Shown: positions 52,941-62,276 of the stretch, one piece after another
How positions within the stretch are numbered: position 1 is the stretch's first letter
Layout of the letters: every line of letters begins with the position of its first letter
Source: Bruticola sp004554425
GTDB taxonomy: Bacteria; Vulcanimicrobiota; Xenobia; Xenobiales; Xenobiaceae
Assembly (NCBI GenBank): GCA_958366945.1
Contig: CATXCY010000007.1
Span: 14,082 to 78,081 of the forward strand
Length of the DNA stretch: 64,000 bases
Reading direction: 5' to 3'
The notes under the pieces: generated by a model
Seen by the model: the letters and a program-made list of their open reading frames with translations, nothing else
Told to the model about the DNA's origin: nothing
Database searches by the model: none
Made by a program: the position numbers and the translations under genes

Positions 52941-53037
52941 GCTCTAAGTTACACCTAGTTTTTCGGAAGATATAGTTAAGGTATTAAGAATAAATTTTTT
53001 TTGCTGCGACTAAGTCGCTCCCCTCAGGAGGAATAAA

Positions 53038-53388
53038 ATGCCAAGAGTAAAGCGTGGAACTCTCTCGCTGAAAAAACGCCGCACCTTGTTAAAGGCAGTA
53101 AAGGGCTACAGAGGCGCTCGTAGCCGTCGCATCTGCTGCGCTCAGGAAGCTTTCCATCACGCTCAGCATTATGCTTACAGAGATCGCCGCGCTAAGAAAC
53201 GCGACATCCGTTCTCTCTGGATCGTCCGCATCAACGCCGCTGCTCACGCTTGTGGTCTCTCTTACAGCAGATTGATGAGTGGTCTCAAGAATGCTGGTAT
53301 GGAAATCAACCGCAAGATGTTAGCCGATTTGGCCATCACCGATATGGAAGCTTTTGCTGCTATCGCCAAGTCCGCTGTCAACGCCTAA
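53038..53388 (+). CDS. rplT: 50S ribosomal protein L20
   Basis: 116-residue rRNA-binding protein, with the KRRTLLKAVKGYRGARSR start and the RINAAAHACGLSYSRLMSGLKNAGMEINRKMLADLA end of the family. AGGAGGAAT precedes the ATG. L20 often represses its own operon through the leader; the gap before rpmI is a candidate. Confidence 0.97.
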   Translation: MPRVKRGTLSLKKRRTLLKAVKGYRGARSRRICCAQEAFHHAQHYAYRDRRAKKRDIRSLWIVRINAAAHACGLSYSRLMSGLKNAGMEINRKMLADLAITDMEAFAAIAKSAVNA

Positions 53389-53408
53389 TAAGCAATTTTT
53401 GTCTAAAG

Positions 53409-53451
53409 ATAGCTCCTCTGCCATTTTGTGGTGAGAGGGGCTATTTTTTTT
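53409..53451 (+). terminator. Intrinsic terminator of infC-rpmI-rplT
   Basis: ATAGCTCCTCT pairs with AGAGGGGCTAT (one G-T), with an inner GCCA/TGGT stem, followed by seven T. Confidence 0.8.
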
Positions 53452-53520
53452 CTCTATCTAAAATTTAGGCTTGAAGCTAAGCTCAATTTTCTGAAGGGAT
53501 AGCACTAAGCGAAAGCAAAA

Positions 53521-54354
53521 ATGCAACGGTCAAACAGTTTAGAGGGCGAGTTTCACCAACCTATGGATTTACAAGAACGTTTAAACATATTAAGGCCTTT
53601 GATAAAGCAAGCATCTCAAATAGCCTTAGCTAAGTTTGGTCACATTTGCGGTCACAATAAAGCGGATGGTACTTTCGTAACTCAAGCCGATCAGGAAGTC
53701 GAAGCTTGCTTAATTCAAGGTTTACAAAAACATTTTCCAGCAGAAAATATCGTCGGCGAAGAGACAGGCTGGCACCAGGCAGCTTCTGATTATATTTGGT
53801 CTATAGATCCTATAGACGGAACTTCTGCCTACCTTTGCCGCTTGCCTACTTGGGGTATAAGCATAGGTTTAATAAAAGACAATGAGCCCATTTTGGGAAT
53901 GGTCTATTTGCCAGTTTTAAATGAGCTCTATTGGGGAGCTCGCGGCTTGGGCGCCTACGTAGAATCTCCCCTTTTCGGTTTGCAAAAATTGGATATTCGC
54001 AATGTAGATCTGAGCCAAAAAGAGCATCTACTTTTAGTTCCCTCAACTTTCCACCATAAATATGCTGCCAATAAGTACCATGGCAAAGTACGCAGTTTGG
54101 GCTCTACAGTAATTCATGCTCTTACGGTAGCTAGAGGCGATGCTTCTGGAGCTTTTATGCGTATTTATCATTGGGATGTGGCCGGAGTTCTGCCTATTCT
54201 TTTTGAAGCTGGCGGTTGTGTAGATACACTTGAAGGAACTCCCTTCAATATTAGGGACTTAACTAAAGACAACCAGAAGTTGCCTACTCTCATTTTAAGT
54301 AATCCGCAAGATCGCGAAGCTTTGCTGACAAAACTTGTTCCTTTGAAAAACTAA
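53521..54354 (+). CDS. Inositol monophosphatase-family protein
   Basis: 277-residue Mg2+-dependent phosphatase of the IMPase/HisN/CysQ family. The motifs are FVTQADQEVE, GEETGW, IWSIDPIDGTSAY and IYHWDVAGVLPILFEAGG. The phosphate ester it uses (inositol, histidinol or fructose bisphosphate) cannot be told. The start at 53521 is weak; an ATG at 53563 (MDLQERL) is equally possible. Followed by a secreted protein gene at 24 bases. Confidence 0.88.
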   Translation: MQRSNSLEGEFHQPMDLQERLNILRPLIKQASQIALAKFGHICGHNKADGTFVTQADQEVEACLIQGLQKHFPAENIVGEETGWHQAASDYIWSIDPIDGTSAYLCRLPTWGISIGLIKDNEPILGMVYLPVLNELYWGARGLGAYVESPLFGLQKLDIRNVDLSQKEHLLLVPSTFHHKYAANKYHGKVRSLGSTVIHALTVARGDASGAFMRIYHWDVAGVLPILFEAGGCVDTLEGTPFNIRDLTKDNQKLPTLILSNPQDREALLTKLVPLKN

Positions 54355-54378
54355 TAAAGAGAGCGCTTTTCTTCAACC

Positions 54379-55161
54379 ATGACAAAGAATAAACATATAA
54401 GGAAATGCTTATCTAGTTTGGCTTTAGCTTTAGTTTTGCTATTGAGCTTTTTAACGCCCGCTCAAGCGATAGTGCAAGCTAGAGTTTGGGACTGGCTAGC
54501 CAGACTCAATCGCTTAATTCCGGCCCCAGAATTGCGATTGTGCCAAGAAAATATAGACAGTTTGCCTTTAATGGCCAACTTGGAAGAAATGCGCTCTCTT
54601 TTAAACACTTTAGACTTAAAATTGCCGGAAGAGCCCGTCGAGCTGTATGCTACTATTCGTTTGCTGTTGCGCAAAGATAAAGAGTTGACTTTGTTATCTG
54701 ATACTTTAGAAGCGAACCAAAAGGGACAAAAGCTGTTACATAATTACAAAGAAGAATTGGCTCACAATTACAAAACTCTTGAGAGTAGTTCAAATGGATC
54801 TTCCTTGCTAATTCCTAATCAAAACTTTGAACTGATAAAAAATAACGATACAGATCAGTATATAGAAGTATTGCGCCCTTTGCCAAAATTTAACCAAAGT
54901 TGGAAAAGGGAAGACGCAAAACTTTGCTTAGATGCAGCTCAGACCGATTTAGACTATTTGCACGATCAAGAACAGCAACTGAAAGATAAAATAAAACAAT
55001 TAGCCACCAATGCCAAGCCTTTTCGTCAGCACGTACGCACTTTAAGCAATCAGCTCGATCCAGCTACGGGATTGCCTAAACGAGAAAAAAATAATGAGTT
55101 TCCCAACTTAATTTTGCCTCCGCCACCGGTAGATTTGCCAGTATTGCAGAAAAATAGCTAA
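54379..55161 (+). CDS. Secreted coiled-coil-rich protein
   Basis: 260-residue protein with a signal peptide (about 1-31, ending TPAQAIVQA). The mature part is rich in Leu, Lys and Glu, with long helices, e.g. AAQTDLDYLHDQEQQLKDKIKQ, and a Pro-rich C-terminus (LPPPPVDLP). No family recognised. Likely cotranscribed with the IMPase-family gene. Confidence 0.6.
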   Translation: MTKNKHIRKCLSSLALALVLLLSFLTPAQAIVQARVWDWLARLNRLIPAPELRLCQENIDSLPLMANLEEMRSLLNTLDLKLPEEPVELYATIRLLLRKDKELTLLSDTLEANQKGQKLLHNYKEELAHNYKTLESSSNGSSLLIPNQNFELIKNNDTDQYIEVLRPLPKFNQSWKREDAKLCLDAAQTDLDYLHDQEQQLKDKIKQLATNAKPFRQHVRTLSNQLDPATGLPKREKNNEFPNLILPPPPVDLPVLQKNS

Positions 55162-56525
55162 ACAAAACGGCTGCGACCGTTACGCTCACAACCTTTAATA
55201 AAAGTTGAAGTTAGCAAAGCGAGCCCTTTGCCTACAACTTTTTCTCCTTGAGCGGCCAAAGAAGGTGCCCCTTCCGGGAAATGAGCATAGACAATAGGCA
55301 AAGAAGATGACATAGCATGAATATAAAAAGCGGCATCTTCCAAAGAAATTCCGCACGAAGACAGTTCATTAGTAGGCATATAAGCAATTGAATGCAAATC
55401 CAATTCCAGACCGATCATATCTTTAGAACTGTTCATAAGTTGAATTATAAAGTCTAGCGTGTCGGCATAAGAAAATTCGTGTCTAATAAAGACCGATTCG
55501 TAAGAAAAAGCCCGCACTCCCTGTGCTCTCATGTAAGAAAGCATATTAGCCGAATTGAGATTTTCATGGTAATTTACCAAACAATAGTTCTTTAAGTAGC
55601 GGGCCAATTTAGCATAACTGAAAGAATTACCGCTATGGCGTCCTTCTAAAGCACAAAAATCGCCGTGCGGATCACAATTAACCACCGAAATAGGTAGAAA
55701 ATGCTGTCCACCGTCGTCTATAGGCCCCAAATAATCACTATTAGCTTTAGCCTGGCCAGATTGTTGCAAGTGACGGCGCACAGCCTCAGCCAAGCTTATT
55801 TCTTCAGCACAAATACTATCGCTAATAGAAATATCTTGGTTATCTGCAGCTCCAGAAGTAAGATTTTCTAGCGCCATAGCTAAGTTGGAAGCGGCTTTTT
55901 CTGCAGACAAGGGACGATTAGCTAAAGTTTCGCCCAAAGCGCTGCCACTTTGTCCAAAAGCAACTTTAATCAGAGGGTGTTCTTCTAAACTCAGCTCAGG
56001 CAAAGAAGCCAAACTTAAACCATAGGCTGTGCCTTTAATGATAGGATAAGCATTGTTGTGGCCTCCTCCTATCACTATAGGGATATATCCATAGGCTACC
56101 AAAGCCGCTATGACAGGATAGACACGCTCGTCTAAACGGGAGCATAAGGCTCGCCAATATTCTTGCGGATCGGTATTTTCCGGAATATGCTCAGCATCTT
56201 GGGAGAGGTCGTCGCATGGTATGCAACCAGCTATAAGCAAATTTTCTCCACTTAAAAAGCAATTGCTCTGCTGATTGAGGAAATTTTGCATAAAAGCGAG
56301 CCAGGCCCCGCGACAACCACTTCTTCCTCCATTAGCCCTGGAGCCAATATCTTCGGGGATGCCCAAAAGAGCATATTTAGCTCCAGCTCGCTTAGCTTCA
56401 AGCAAAGAAGAAGCGGAAAATATACCATTAGGCAGCGTTTTGACAACCTCTCCAAGCTTAACTTCATTCCAACGCTTGGTATAAAATTTAGATAATTCTT
56501 GAGCTTTCGTTACTTGCAACAACAT
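55158..56525 (-). CDS. Arginase/agmatinase/formiminoglutamase-family protein
   Basis: 455-residue member of the ureohydrolase family with the binuclear Mn site: GGGHNNAYP, NCDPHGDF (DxHxD), and GLELDLHSI (DxD). These hydrolyse guanidino or formimino groups; the exact substrate is not clear. At 455 residues it is well above the usual 300. The extra residues lie between GGGHNNA and NCDPHGDF (about 100 residues including a helical stretch with many Ser and Ala), and in the first 40. It is convergent with a secreted-protein gene. Confidence 0.8.
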   Translation of the reverse strand: MLLQVTKAQELSKFYTKRWNEVKLGEVVKTLPNGIFSASSLLEAKRAGAKYALLGIPEDIGSRANGGRSGCRGAWLAFMQNFLNQQSNCFLSGENLLIAGCIPCDDLSQDAEHIPENTDPQEYWRALCSRLDERVYPVIAALVAYGYIPIVIGGGHNNAYPIIKGTAYGLSLASLPELSLEEHPLIKVAFGQSGSALGETLANRPLSAEKAASNLAMALENLTSGAADNQDISISDSICAEEISLAEAVRRHLQQSGQAKANSDYLGPIDDGGQHFLPISVVNCDPHGDFCALEGRHSGNSFSYAKLARYLKNYCLVNYHENLNSANMLSYMRAQGVRAFSYESVFIRHEFSYADTLDFIIQLMNSSKDMIGLELDLHSIAYMPTNELSSCGISLEDAAFYIHAMSSSLPIVYAHFPEGAPSLAAQGEKVVGKGLALLTSTFIKGCERNGRSRFV

Positions 56526-56567
56526 AGACCAACAATTAGCCGCTTTAAGAGAAAATCTTGCCTAATT

Positions 56568-57296
56568 TTAATCTCCTAAAGCTATAAAAAAGCACTTATC
56601 GCCCGGTTGACGGATACCATAAGAAGCACTTTCCTCGTACTCGATAATAAAATGAGTGTTGGTAACGTGTTTGAGGCGCAAGTTCACAGAAGTTTCTGTG
56701 GAAGGATTGGCCATATGGAAAGTATGCAAGAGCACTACTGGAGATTTAGTAAAAGGCTTGTCAAAATCTATACGTACATTTTTATAAAGTCCACCCTGGA
56801 CATAAGTTCTGGTAAAACCACTATTAAACTGGGGAACAGTATTAGCGAACATATTACCAGCAGGTTCTTTAAATACATTGCCAGCCACAATATTAAATTC
56901 GCTATTGCCAGCAGCAGCTTTACTATTGCGAGGACGCCTTACCGAACCGTCGGCAAAAACTACATAACTACCACTGCCATTAACGAACACACTAACAGCC
57001 ACTTGAGAAGCTCCCACACATTGTCCTTTAACACGAGTGGGCATTTTTATGGTCGAATCGAGAATATACTGATCTGCTTCATTAACGACTTTGCCTTCTG
57101 AAGAAGTGATACGTCCATTAGACCAAAGGATAAAATTTCCACAAGAATTGCCATAGCCGCTGACAGCTACATTGGCCGATCCGCGTATATGTTGAGGCTG
57201 AGCAAGCAACCTTTGCCCATTAAAAATTAGAAAGCTGCCAACAAATAAAATAATCAGAAACGACACAGAAACAAAAACAAGAAAACGTCTATTCAT
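56568..57296 (-). CDS. Secreted/anchored protein with repeats and H-type-lectin-like end
   Basis: 242-residue protein with an N-terminal membrane segment (about 5-25). Two similar segments follow: VAVSGYGNSCGNFILWSNGR and VAVSVFVNGSGSYVVFADGS. The last 80 residues have the pattern VRIDFDKPFTKSPVVLLH, resembling H-type lectin domains that bind sugars. Weak evidence for a lectin role; it lies alone on the minus strand between an arginase-like gene and the GNAT operon. Confidence 0.5.
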   Translation of the reverse strand: MNRRFLVFVSVSFLIILFVGSFLIFNGQRLLAQPQHIRGSANVAVSGYGNSCGNFILWSNGRITSSEGKVVNEADQYILDSTIKMPTRVKGQCVGASQVAVSVFVNGSGSYVVFADGSVRRPRNSKAAAGNSEFNIVAGNVFKEPAGNMFANTVPQFNSGFTRTYVQGGLYKNVRIDFDKPFTKSPVVLLHTFHMANPSTETSVNLRLKHVTNTHFIIEYEESASYGIRQPGDKCFFIALGD

Positions 57297-57499
57297 TTTT
57301 CCCCCCTATATGAAAAGCACTACAAAAGGGCAGCGCCATATTATACAACTCCAAATTAAGCAGATTAGCCAAATTTGTCAAGCACTCTAAAGCGAAACAG
57401 CCTTGGCTGCACTAACTATGAAACAAAAAAGCAAGTAAAATAAGGGCTGACGCAGAAAGGGTACAAATTAAGCAAAATGTAATCAGAGGAATTTTTATC

Positions 57500-58693
57500 G
57501 TGTCAGAACTCCATATGGAACCGCAGGAACTGACCTTAGATGACGGCCGCCGAGTTCTTATCCGTCGAGGACAAGTAGAAGATCAAGAAAAGATAAAAAA
57601 ACTCTACACTGATGTGTATGGCAATTCGTATACTATTCCAGAAATAGCCAACACCGAGAAGATGACTCAAGCTCTCAACGATCGCTATAATTATTTATGG
57701 ATAGTTAGCCAGAGCGGAGAAAGAATTGTTGGTAGTGTGATTTTTTCTGTCGATCCTTACCATCATTTGGGTAAAGCCTTCAGCGGCGTTATTGCTGCCG
57801 ATTTCCGCGGTTGCAAACTCATTTACTCTATGATGCGCAAAGCGCATGAAAGTTTGCTTTGCGAGGGCGGCCCTTGCACCATGATTTACGCCATGGTACG
57901 CACTTTCGTTTCTCCCAATTTTCACAAACACCTAAAAGAGTTAGGTTATCTTGATACCGGTATTTTCCCTAATGTACGCCGCGTTAGGGATTACGAAACG
58001 CACAGTTTTAAAATTTGCTTGGGGCCCAATGCTTTCAAAGACAGACGTCCCCTGCCACGTATTTACAATCAAGTACAAACTATGTATAGATTGGTAGATC
58101 GCCAGCTTAATTTGGGGCCCGCCATTATGCGTTCTGTCGATTTGCCTCACTATACCGATCCTTTGCTTAAATTGGAGCTGGCTAAGCCAGAAGATTACCC
58201 CAATGGTATTGAAGCTGAACGTGAAAAGTTACGCCAAGCGAACTCGCTGCGTTTTGGCTTCTGTCCTTTACTAGAGCCCAATACTATGCTCATTAACAAG
58301 GAAAAAACTATAAGAGCCTTCTTAAACTTCCAACCAGTAGATGGTCATGCCACTATGGTAGGCTTAGAAACTGGAAAATACGATATGGTTTGCCTTTTGG
58401 AATCGGTAGCGGCAGCTTGCGAAAAAATGGGCACTAAATATCTGGAAGTATTGGCTTCAGCTTACGATCCCATAATTCAAGCTCAACTTTGGCAAGCTTA
58501 CTTCTTGCCTTGCGCTTGGTTCCCAGCTGCTCGTTTGGCTGAAGGACAGCGCCTAGATTATATGTTTGCTTCTCGCAGCTTCGTGCCGCTCAATTTCAAA
58601 GGCTTGAAGCTTACTGAAGATTGCAAGCCTTATCTTTTAGAGTTTTTTAAATTGTACACCGCCAGACTGTGGGAGGAGTTAGTCAATGCCTAA
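57500..58693 (+). CDS. GNAT-family acyltransferase-like protein
   Basis: 397-residue protein. Residues about 15-175 match a GNAT acetyltransferase: IRRGQVEDQEKIKKLY, then YLWIVSQSGERIVGSVIF, then a GVIAADFRGCKLIYSMM acetyl-CoA segment. A second region (about 280-390) has MVCLLESVAAACEKMGTKYLEVLASA, like a degenerate second GNAT-like domain. GTG start. It overlaps the next gene by 8 bases, so the two products are probably made together. Acceptor not known. Confidence 0.65.
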   Translation: MSELHMEPQELTLDDGRRVLIRRGQVEDQEKIKKLYTDVYGNSYTIPEIANTEKMTQALNDRYNYLWIVSQSGERIVGSVIFSVDPYHHLGKAFSGVIAADFRGCKLIYSMMRKAHESLLCEGGPCTMIYAMVRTFVSPNFHKHLKELGYLDTGIFPNVRRVRDYETHSFKICLGPNAFKDRRPLPRIYNQVQTMYRLVDRQLNLGPAIMRSVDLPHYTDPLLKLELAKPEDYPNGIEAEREKLRQANSLRFGFCPLLEPNTMLINKEKTIRAFLNFQPVDGHATMVGLETGKYDMVCLLESVAAACEKMGTKYLEVLASAYDPIIQAQLWQAYFLPCAWFPAARLAEGQRLDYMFASRSFVPLNFKGLKLTEDCKPYLLEFFKLYTARLWEELVNA

Positions 58694-59816
58694 ATGCCAC
58701 TTTATTCGCCGCCGCAGCCCCATACACCATCCTTCCGCCCATCCAGACAAGCAAATACGCCGTCGCTTAGAGCGACTTAGTCAAAAACATAAAGGCTCAA
58801 TGGCGAGATTAGCTGCTCAAAGAGATGTCTTTACTAATCCAACTCCCAGACAAGACAGATGTTTTGCGGCTGCTCTAATTGAAAATTGGTGCCATCATTT
58901 ACTTCATAACAGCGCTTTTTACACCCGCACCGATTTACTGCCCCAGGTTCCCTTACCTTCGGTTCAGCTAAAAAAGCTGCAGCCGCAATTGGCACAATGG
59001 AAAGAAGTTAAAATAGACAATTCTTCTCCTTCACTTTATGCCGGACAGAATTTATGGCCCCAAACCGATCCCTCAGAAGATACTACTTCCATTCAACCAC
59101 GCCTTTACGACGGACGCTCCTTAGAGTGGATAAAAAAGACTTTATTCCAACAAGGCGCCCAATTGCGCTTATTGACTAAGCAAAAAGTGAATATATTAAA
59201 CTTAGTCTCAAGTCAAGAAACAGAGAGTAGCTCTTTCTTTACTTCTCAAATTAGGCAAGCGATTTGTTTCCTAAGCAAAACAAAAAGCAAATTGGATCTG
59301 TCTATTTCTCCCTTATCTATGCCGCAGCAACGGCTAGAAGCACTAATTCATGCGTGGGAAAATTTGCACAAATGGTCAGAGCAAGCGGAGCCAGTTCGTC
59401 TATTGATTAGTAGCTCCGATTTAGCTGATTTGCTGCAAGTAGTTGGCGATAAAGGTGTGCTTAATTCAGATAAACGCAGCCGCATCTTTGTAATTATTTC
59501 GAAAGTCGATGCACAAATGCAGCAAATGCTTGCCAAGCGTCAACAAATAGCAGCCCAATTTGGCTTAGCACCAGATCATCTGACTTGGCTATTGCTGCAA
59601 CCGGAAGCTTCTGTAGCCATTTTTAGCTGTCCACAAGGCCATTTCCACTTACCAATTTACTATAGATGTGGCCAAGAACATAACCGCTTTTATATTTGCA
59701 ACCCTCTGGCAACTAATTATCCGGTACTTTACAACAAATTCAACGGAAAAATTGCTCCTAAAGGGACTTGCTCTTGCGGGTTCAACGCCCCTAGTATAGA
59801 ATTAGAACAATCTTAG
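58686..59816 (+). CDS. Unknown protein with Cys/His-rich C-terminus
   Basis: 376-residue protein with a strongly basic N-terminus (residues 1-50, RRRSPIHHPS...). The last 65 residues hold several Cys and His, e.g. IFSCPQGHFHLPIYYRCGQ and CSCGFN, which could bind one or two metal ions. I recognise no family. It overlaps the GNAT-like gene upstream and is followed at 27 bases by a membrane protein gene. Confidence 0.6.
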   Translation: MPKCHFIRRRSPIHHPSAHPDKQIRRRLERLSQKHKGSMARLAAQRDVFTNPTPRQDRCFAAALIENWCHHLLHNSAFYTRTDLLPQVPLPSVQLKKLQPQLAQWKEVKIDNSSPSLYAGQNLWPQTDPSEDTTSIQPRLYDGRSLEWIKKTLFQQGAQLRLLTKQKVNILNLVSSQETESSSFFTSQIRQAICFLSKTKSKLDLSISPLSMPQQRLEALIHAWENLHKWSEQAEPVRLLISSSDLADLLQVVGDKGVLNSDKRSRIFVIISKVDAQMQQMLAKRQQIAAQFGLAPDHLTWLLLQPEASVAIFSCPQGHFHLPIYYRCGQEHNRFYICNPLATNYPVLYNKFNGKIAPKGTCSCGFNAPSIELEQS

Positions 59817-59843
59817 ATACCGCAATCAATTTGAGGAATGATA

Positions 59844-60488
59844 ATGACTAAAGAGAATGAAATTCCCAGCAGCTTCAGACTGCTACTAGGCTTGCTAGTA
59901 GGCGTACTTATTAGCGTAACGATGGGCCAAGGCGTCGATTTTGTTGCTAAAGAGACTTCTATTGTGGCTTCTTTATTATCGGTAGTTATAGGTCTCTTAT
60001 CTACTTACTTGCTCCGTTTTGGTATGCCTCGCCGCGAAAAGCCCTCAACCATGGGTACAATTGCTTTACTTTTGGTTTTAGCTTGCTATTTGGTAATAGG
60101 CAAAATAGTATTAGCTTCCGCTGCTTTAAGTTACACTCTTATGTATGCGGCCGCCGGCGTCATCATGGCTTGGTTGATCTTCACCTCCATTGCCGAAAGC
60201 TCTTTACTTTATGCTTTTTGCATAGGCGGTTTCTGCGGCGGTCTGGGAGGCGTAGTCTTCCCTATGATTTTGGGTAGTTCTTTTGCTCCGCTCTTTGACT
60301 ACCTGACCAGCGACCCTTCCGAAAAAGCTATGGTCTCGACTTATTTGGCTCTTATATGCACAGTTCCGGGAGCTTTTGCCGCTGTTGCTGGCCGTCTTTC
60401 TGGTTGGGGATTGCTCGAGCACACTAAAGAAGATGTTTGGGCCTTCAATTCGGACGGTCGCTTATACGTTAAACAGACTACCCGCTAA
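59844..60488 (+). CDS. Integral membrane protein of unknown function
   Basis: 214-residue protein with about six hydrophobic helices (e.g. LLLGLLVGVLISVTMGQG, LLLVLACYLVIGKIVL, AFCIGGFCGGLGGVVFPMIL) and a polar C-terminus. GAGGAATGATA precedes the ATG at 59844. No family recognised. Third gene of the GNAT operon. A convergent FHA gene follows after a shared terminator. Confidence 0.6.
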   Translation: MTKENEIPSSFRLLLGLLVGVLISVTMGQGVDFVAKETSIVASLLSVVIGLLSTYLLRFGMPRREKPSTMGTIALLLVLACYLVIGKIVLASAALSYTLMYAAAGVIMAWLIFTSIAESSLLYAFCIGGFCGGLGGVVFPMILGSSFAPLFDYLTSDPSEKAMVSTYLALICTVPGAFAAVAGRLSGWGLLEHTKEDVWAFNSDGRLYVKQTTR

Positions 60489-60510
60489 AAGATAATTACC
60501 ATAAACATAA

Positions 60511-60554
60511 AAAGATGCCGCCAGACTTCAAAAAAAATGTCAGGCGGCATCTTT
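60511..60554. terminator. Bidirectional intrinsic terminator
   Basis: AAAGATGCCGCC-AGAC pairs with GTC-AGGCGGCATCTTT (long stem, A-rich loop). It lies between convergent genes and can end both. Confidence 0.8.
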
Positions 60555-60590
60555 ACTTATAGGCTTAAAAATAAGCCTCAGTACTAATAC

Positions 60591-62117
60591 TTATTCGTAA
60601 CTTTCCCAATGAATACGCACTTTATTAGCTAAAGTAATGGAATTTTCTTTAGTTAAACGTGCCCGTCTCTTAATAGGCATGCGTCCGACCTTAGTAGTAG
60701 AAGAAGTGCTATGGTTCACTAAATATACGCCATCTTCTAAAAATTGTACTGAACAATGCTGACGCGAAACTGACAAATCGCTCAAAACTAAGTCGTTATT
60801 ATTAGCCCTTCCGATAGTTACGTTACCATAAACATCTAAAGTAAGGCCACGATCAGTACCATAAACAACTACTAGCCTACCTCTAGGCCGTTCGCCGTCC
60901 TTATGTTCTTCAGGAGCAGAAACAACCTCATACTTTGGCTCATCAGTAGCACACCCCAAAGTATCTTCGTCTTGCCCACTCAACTCTGAAGTTTCACTAT
61001 TGCCAACGATAGTTTGAGCTTCAAAAATGGGAGTCGGTTCAGGCTCTTTAAAAGCAGTCGGCTTTTCCAAGTTGAGACTTGGCGGCGGGGCAAATAAATG
61101 TCCGAATCCTCCACTTTCCGCTTCCGACTCATGGGAATTAGCATCTTCTCCACCATGATTGTCAATATTGTTGCCCCCCACAACATCTTCTACAGCTGAA
61201 GCAATCTCGGCAGCAGGAGCTTGAGCAGCAGCAAAAGGATCGTAACCTTGATTTAGAGTTTCAATATAAGTTTGTGGATCTAAGCCTACGCTATAAGCTT
61301 GGGCATACAGATGCGGATCTTGACCATCTTGGCAAGCTTGCGCATAGACATAGGGGTCAATTCCCTCATTGTAAGCCTGAGCATAAAGTACCGGATCAAA
61401 GCCTTCGGCTTTAGCTTGTTTGTAAATAGCTAAATTTATGCCTAATTTTTGAGCACTGTCAATGTCGGGATCGACAGTAAAACGAGGCTGCGGCCCAGGA
61501 GGACGACCAGCTCGGGAGGCAGGAGCGTACATATGAGCTCTTTCATCAGCGCTAAGAGCTCCAGCTAAACTTCCGGATAACGCTCCATGATGGCCTAAAT
61601 AGCTATCTGAAGTGACATGTTCCATACTCAGAGCCGGTGGTTCCGGAGCATCTTCTCCACGTCGCAGCCAAGCTGGCGTAAAACTCCTATCAGGTTGCTC
61701 TGCAGGAGGAGCCCCCAAATAAATGGCTTCTTCCTTATTATTGGAATTTATTTCACAAATATTAGCATTAGTCTGCTCTTTGTAACCCTCAGGCGCTTCC
61801 ACCTTAAGGACGGAATTACCCACAGAAATAGTAGTACCGTCAACTAAAAAAGCATGAGCGCACGCTTTTCCATTAACAACAATAGGAGAAATGGCCGAAC
61901 GATTCGAGAGACGGTAAACATTTTTCTCTTTATCCCAAGTAAGTACGGCTTGCAAACCACCAATAGAACGATCATTTATACTTAGGCATCCTTCATTATC
62001 GTCAAGATTAGTAGATAATCCACCGACTAATCTAATAGAAGTACCCGATAGAGCAACAGTTTCTCCAGCATCAGCGCCACTAACTATATGAAGTTTATAG
62101 ACGCCATCTAAAACCAT
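60591..62117 (-). CDS. Double-FHA protein with 13-residue repeats
   Basis: 508-residue soluble protein. An FHA-like domain occupies about 1-110 (LVGGLSTNLDDNEGCLSINDRSIGG), and a clear FHA domain the last 100 residues (VTIGRANNNDLVLSDLSVSRQHCSVQF, with the phosphothreonine-binding Arg, Ser and His). Between them are about five repeats of a 13-residue unit (DPVLYAQAYNEGI-type), then an acidic linker. FHA domains bind phosphothreonine, so it should act in a kinase/phosphatase circuit; the PPP-family phosphatase at 43.8 kb is the only related protein in the window. Confidence 0.85.
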   Translation of the reverse strand: MVLDGVYKLHIVSGADAGETVALSGTSIRLVGGLSTNLDDNEGCLSINDRSIGGLQAVLTWDKEKNVYRLSNRSAISPIVVNGKACAHAFLVDGTTISVGNSVLKVEAPEGYKEQTNANICEINSNNKEEAIYLGAPPAEQPDRSFTPAWLRRGEDAPEPPALSMEHVTSDSYLGHHGALSGSLAGALSADERAHMYAPASRAGRPPGPQPRFTVDPDIDSAQKLGINLAIYKQAKAEGFDPVLYAQAYNEGIDPYVYAQACQDGQDPHLYAQAYSVGLDPQTYIETLNQGYDPFAAAQAPAAEIASAVEDVVGGNNIDNHGGEDANSHESEAESGGFGHLFAPPPSLNLEKPTAFKEPEPTPIFEAQTIVGNSETSELSGQDEDTLGCATDEPKYEVVSAPEEHKDGERPRGRLVVVYGTDRGLTLDVYGNVTIGRANNNDLVLSDLSVSRQHCSVQFLEDGVYLVNHSTSSTTKVGRMPIKRRARLTKENSITLANKVRIHWESYE

Positions 62118-62276
62118 GATTCCTCCAACTAAACAGAGCAGAAATAGATTTTATTGTCGCTTATGACAAAATTAAGACCAGAGGCAATTCCCTTTAAATA
62201 AGGAAAAATCCTTGATAATACAGAACAAGTGCACATATTTGGCTAGAAGCCAAAAAACAACGGAAAGTGCTTTCTC

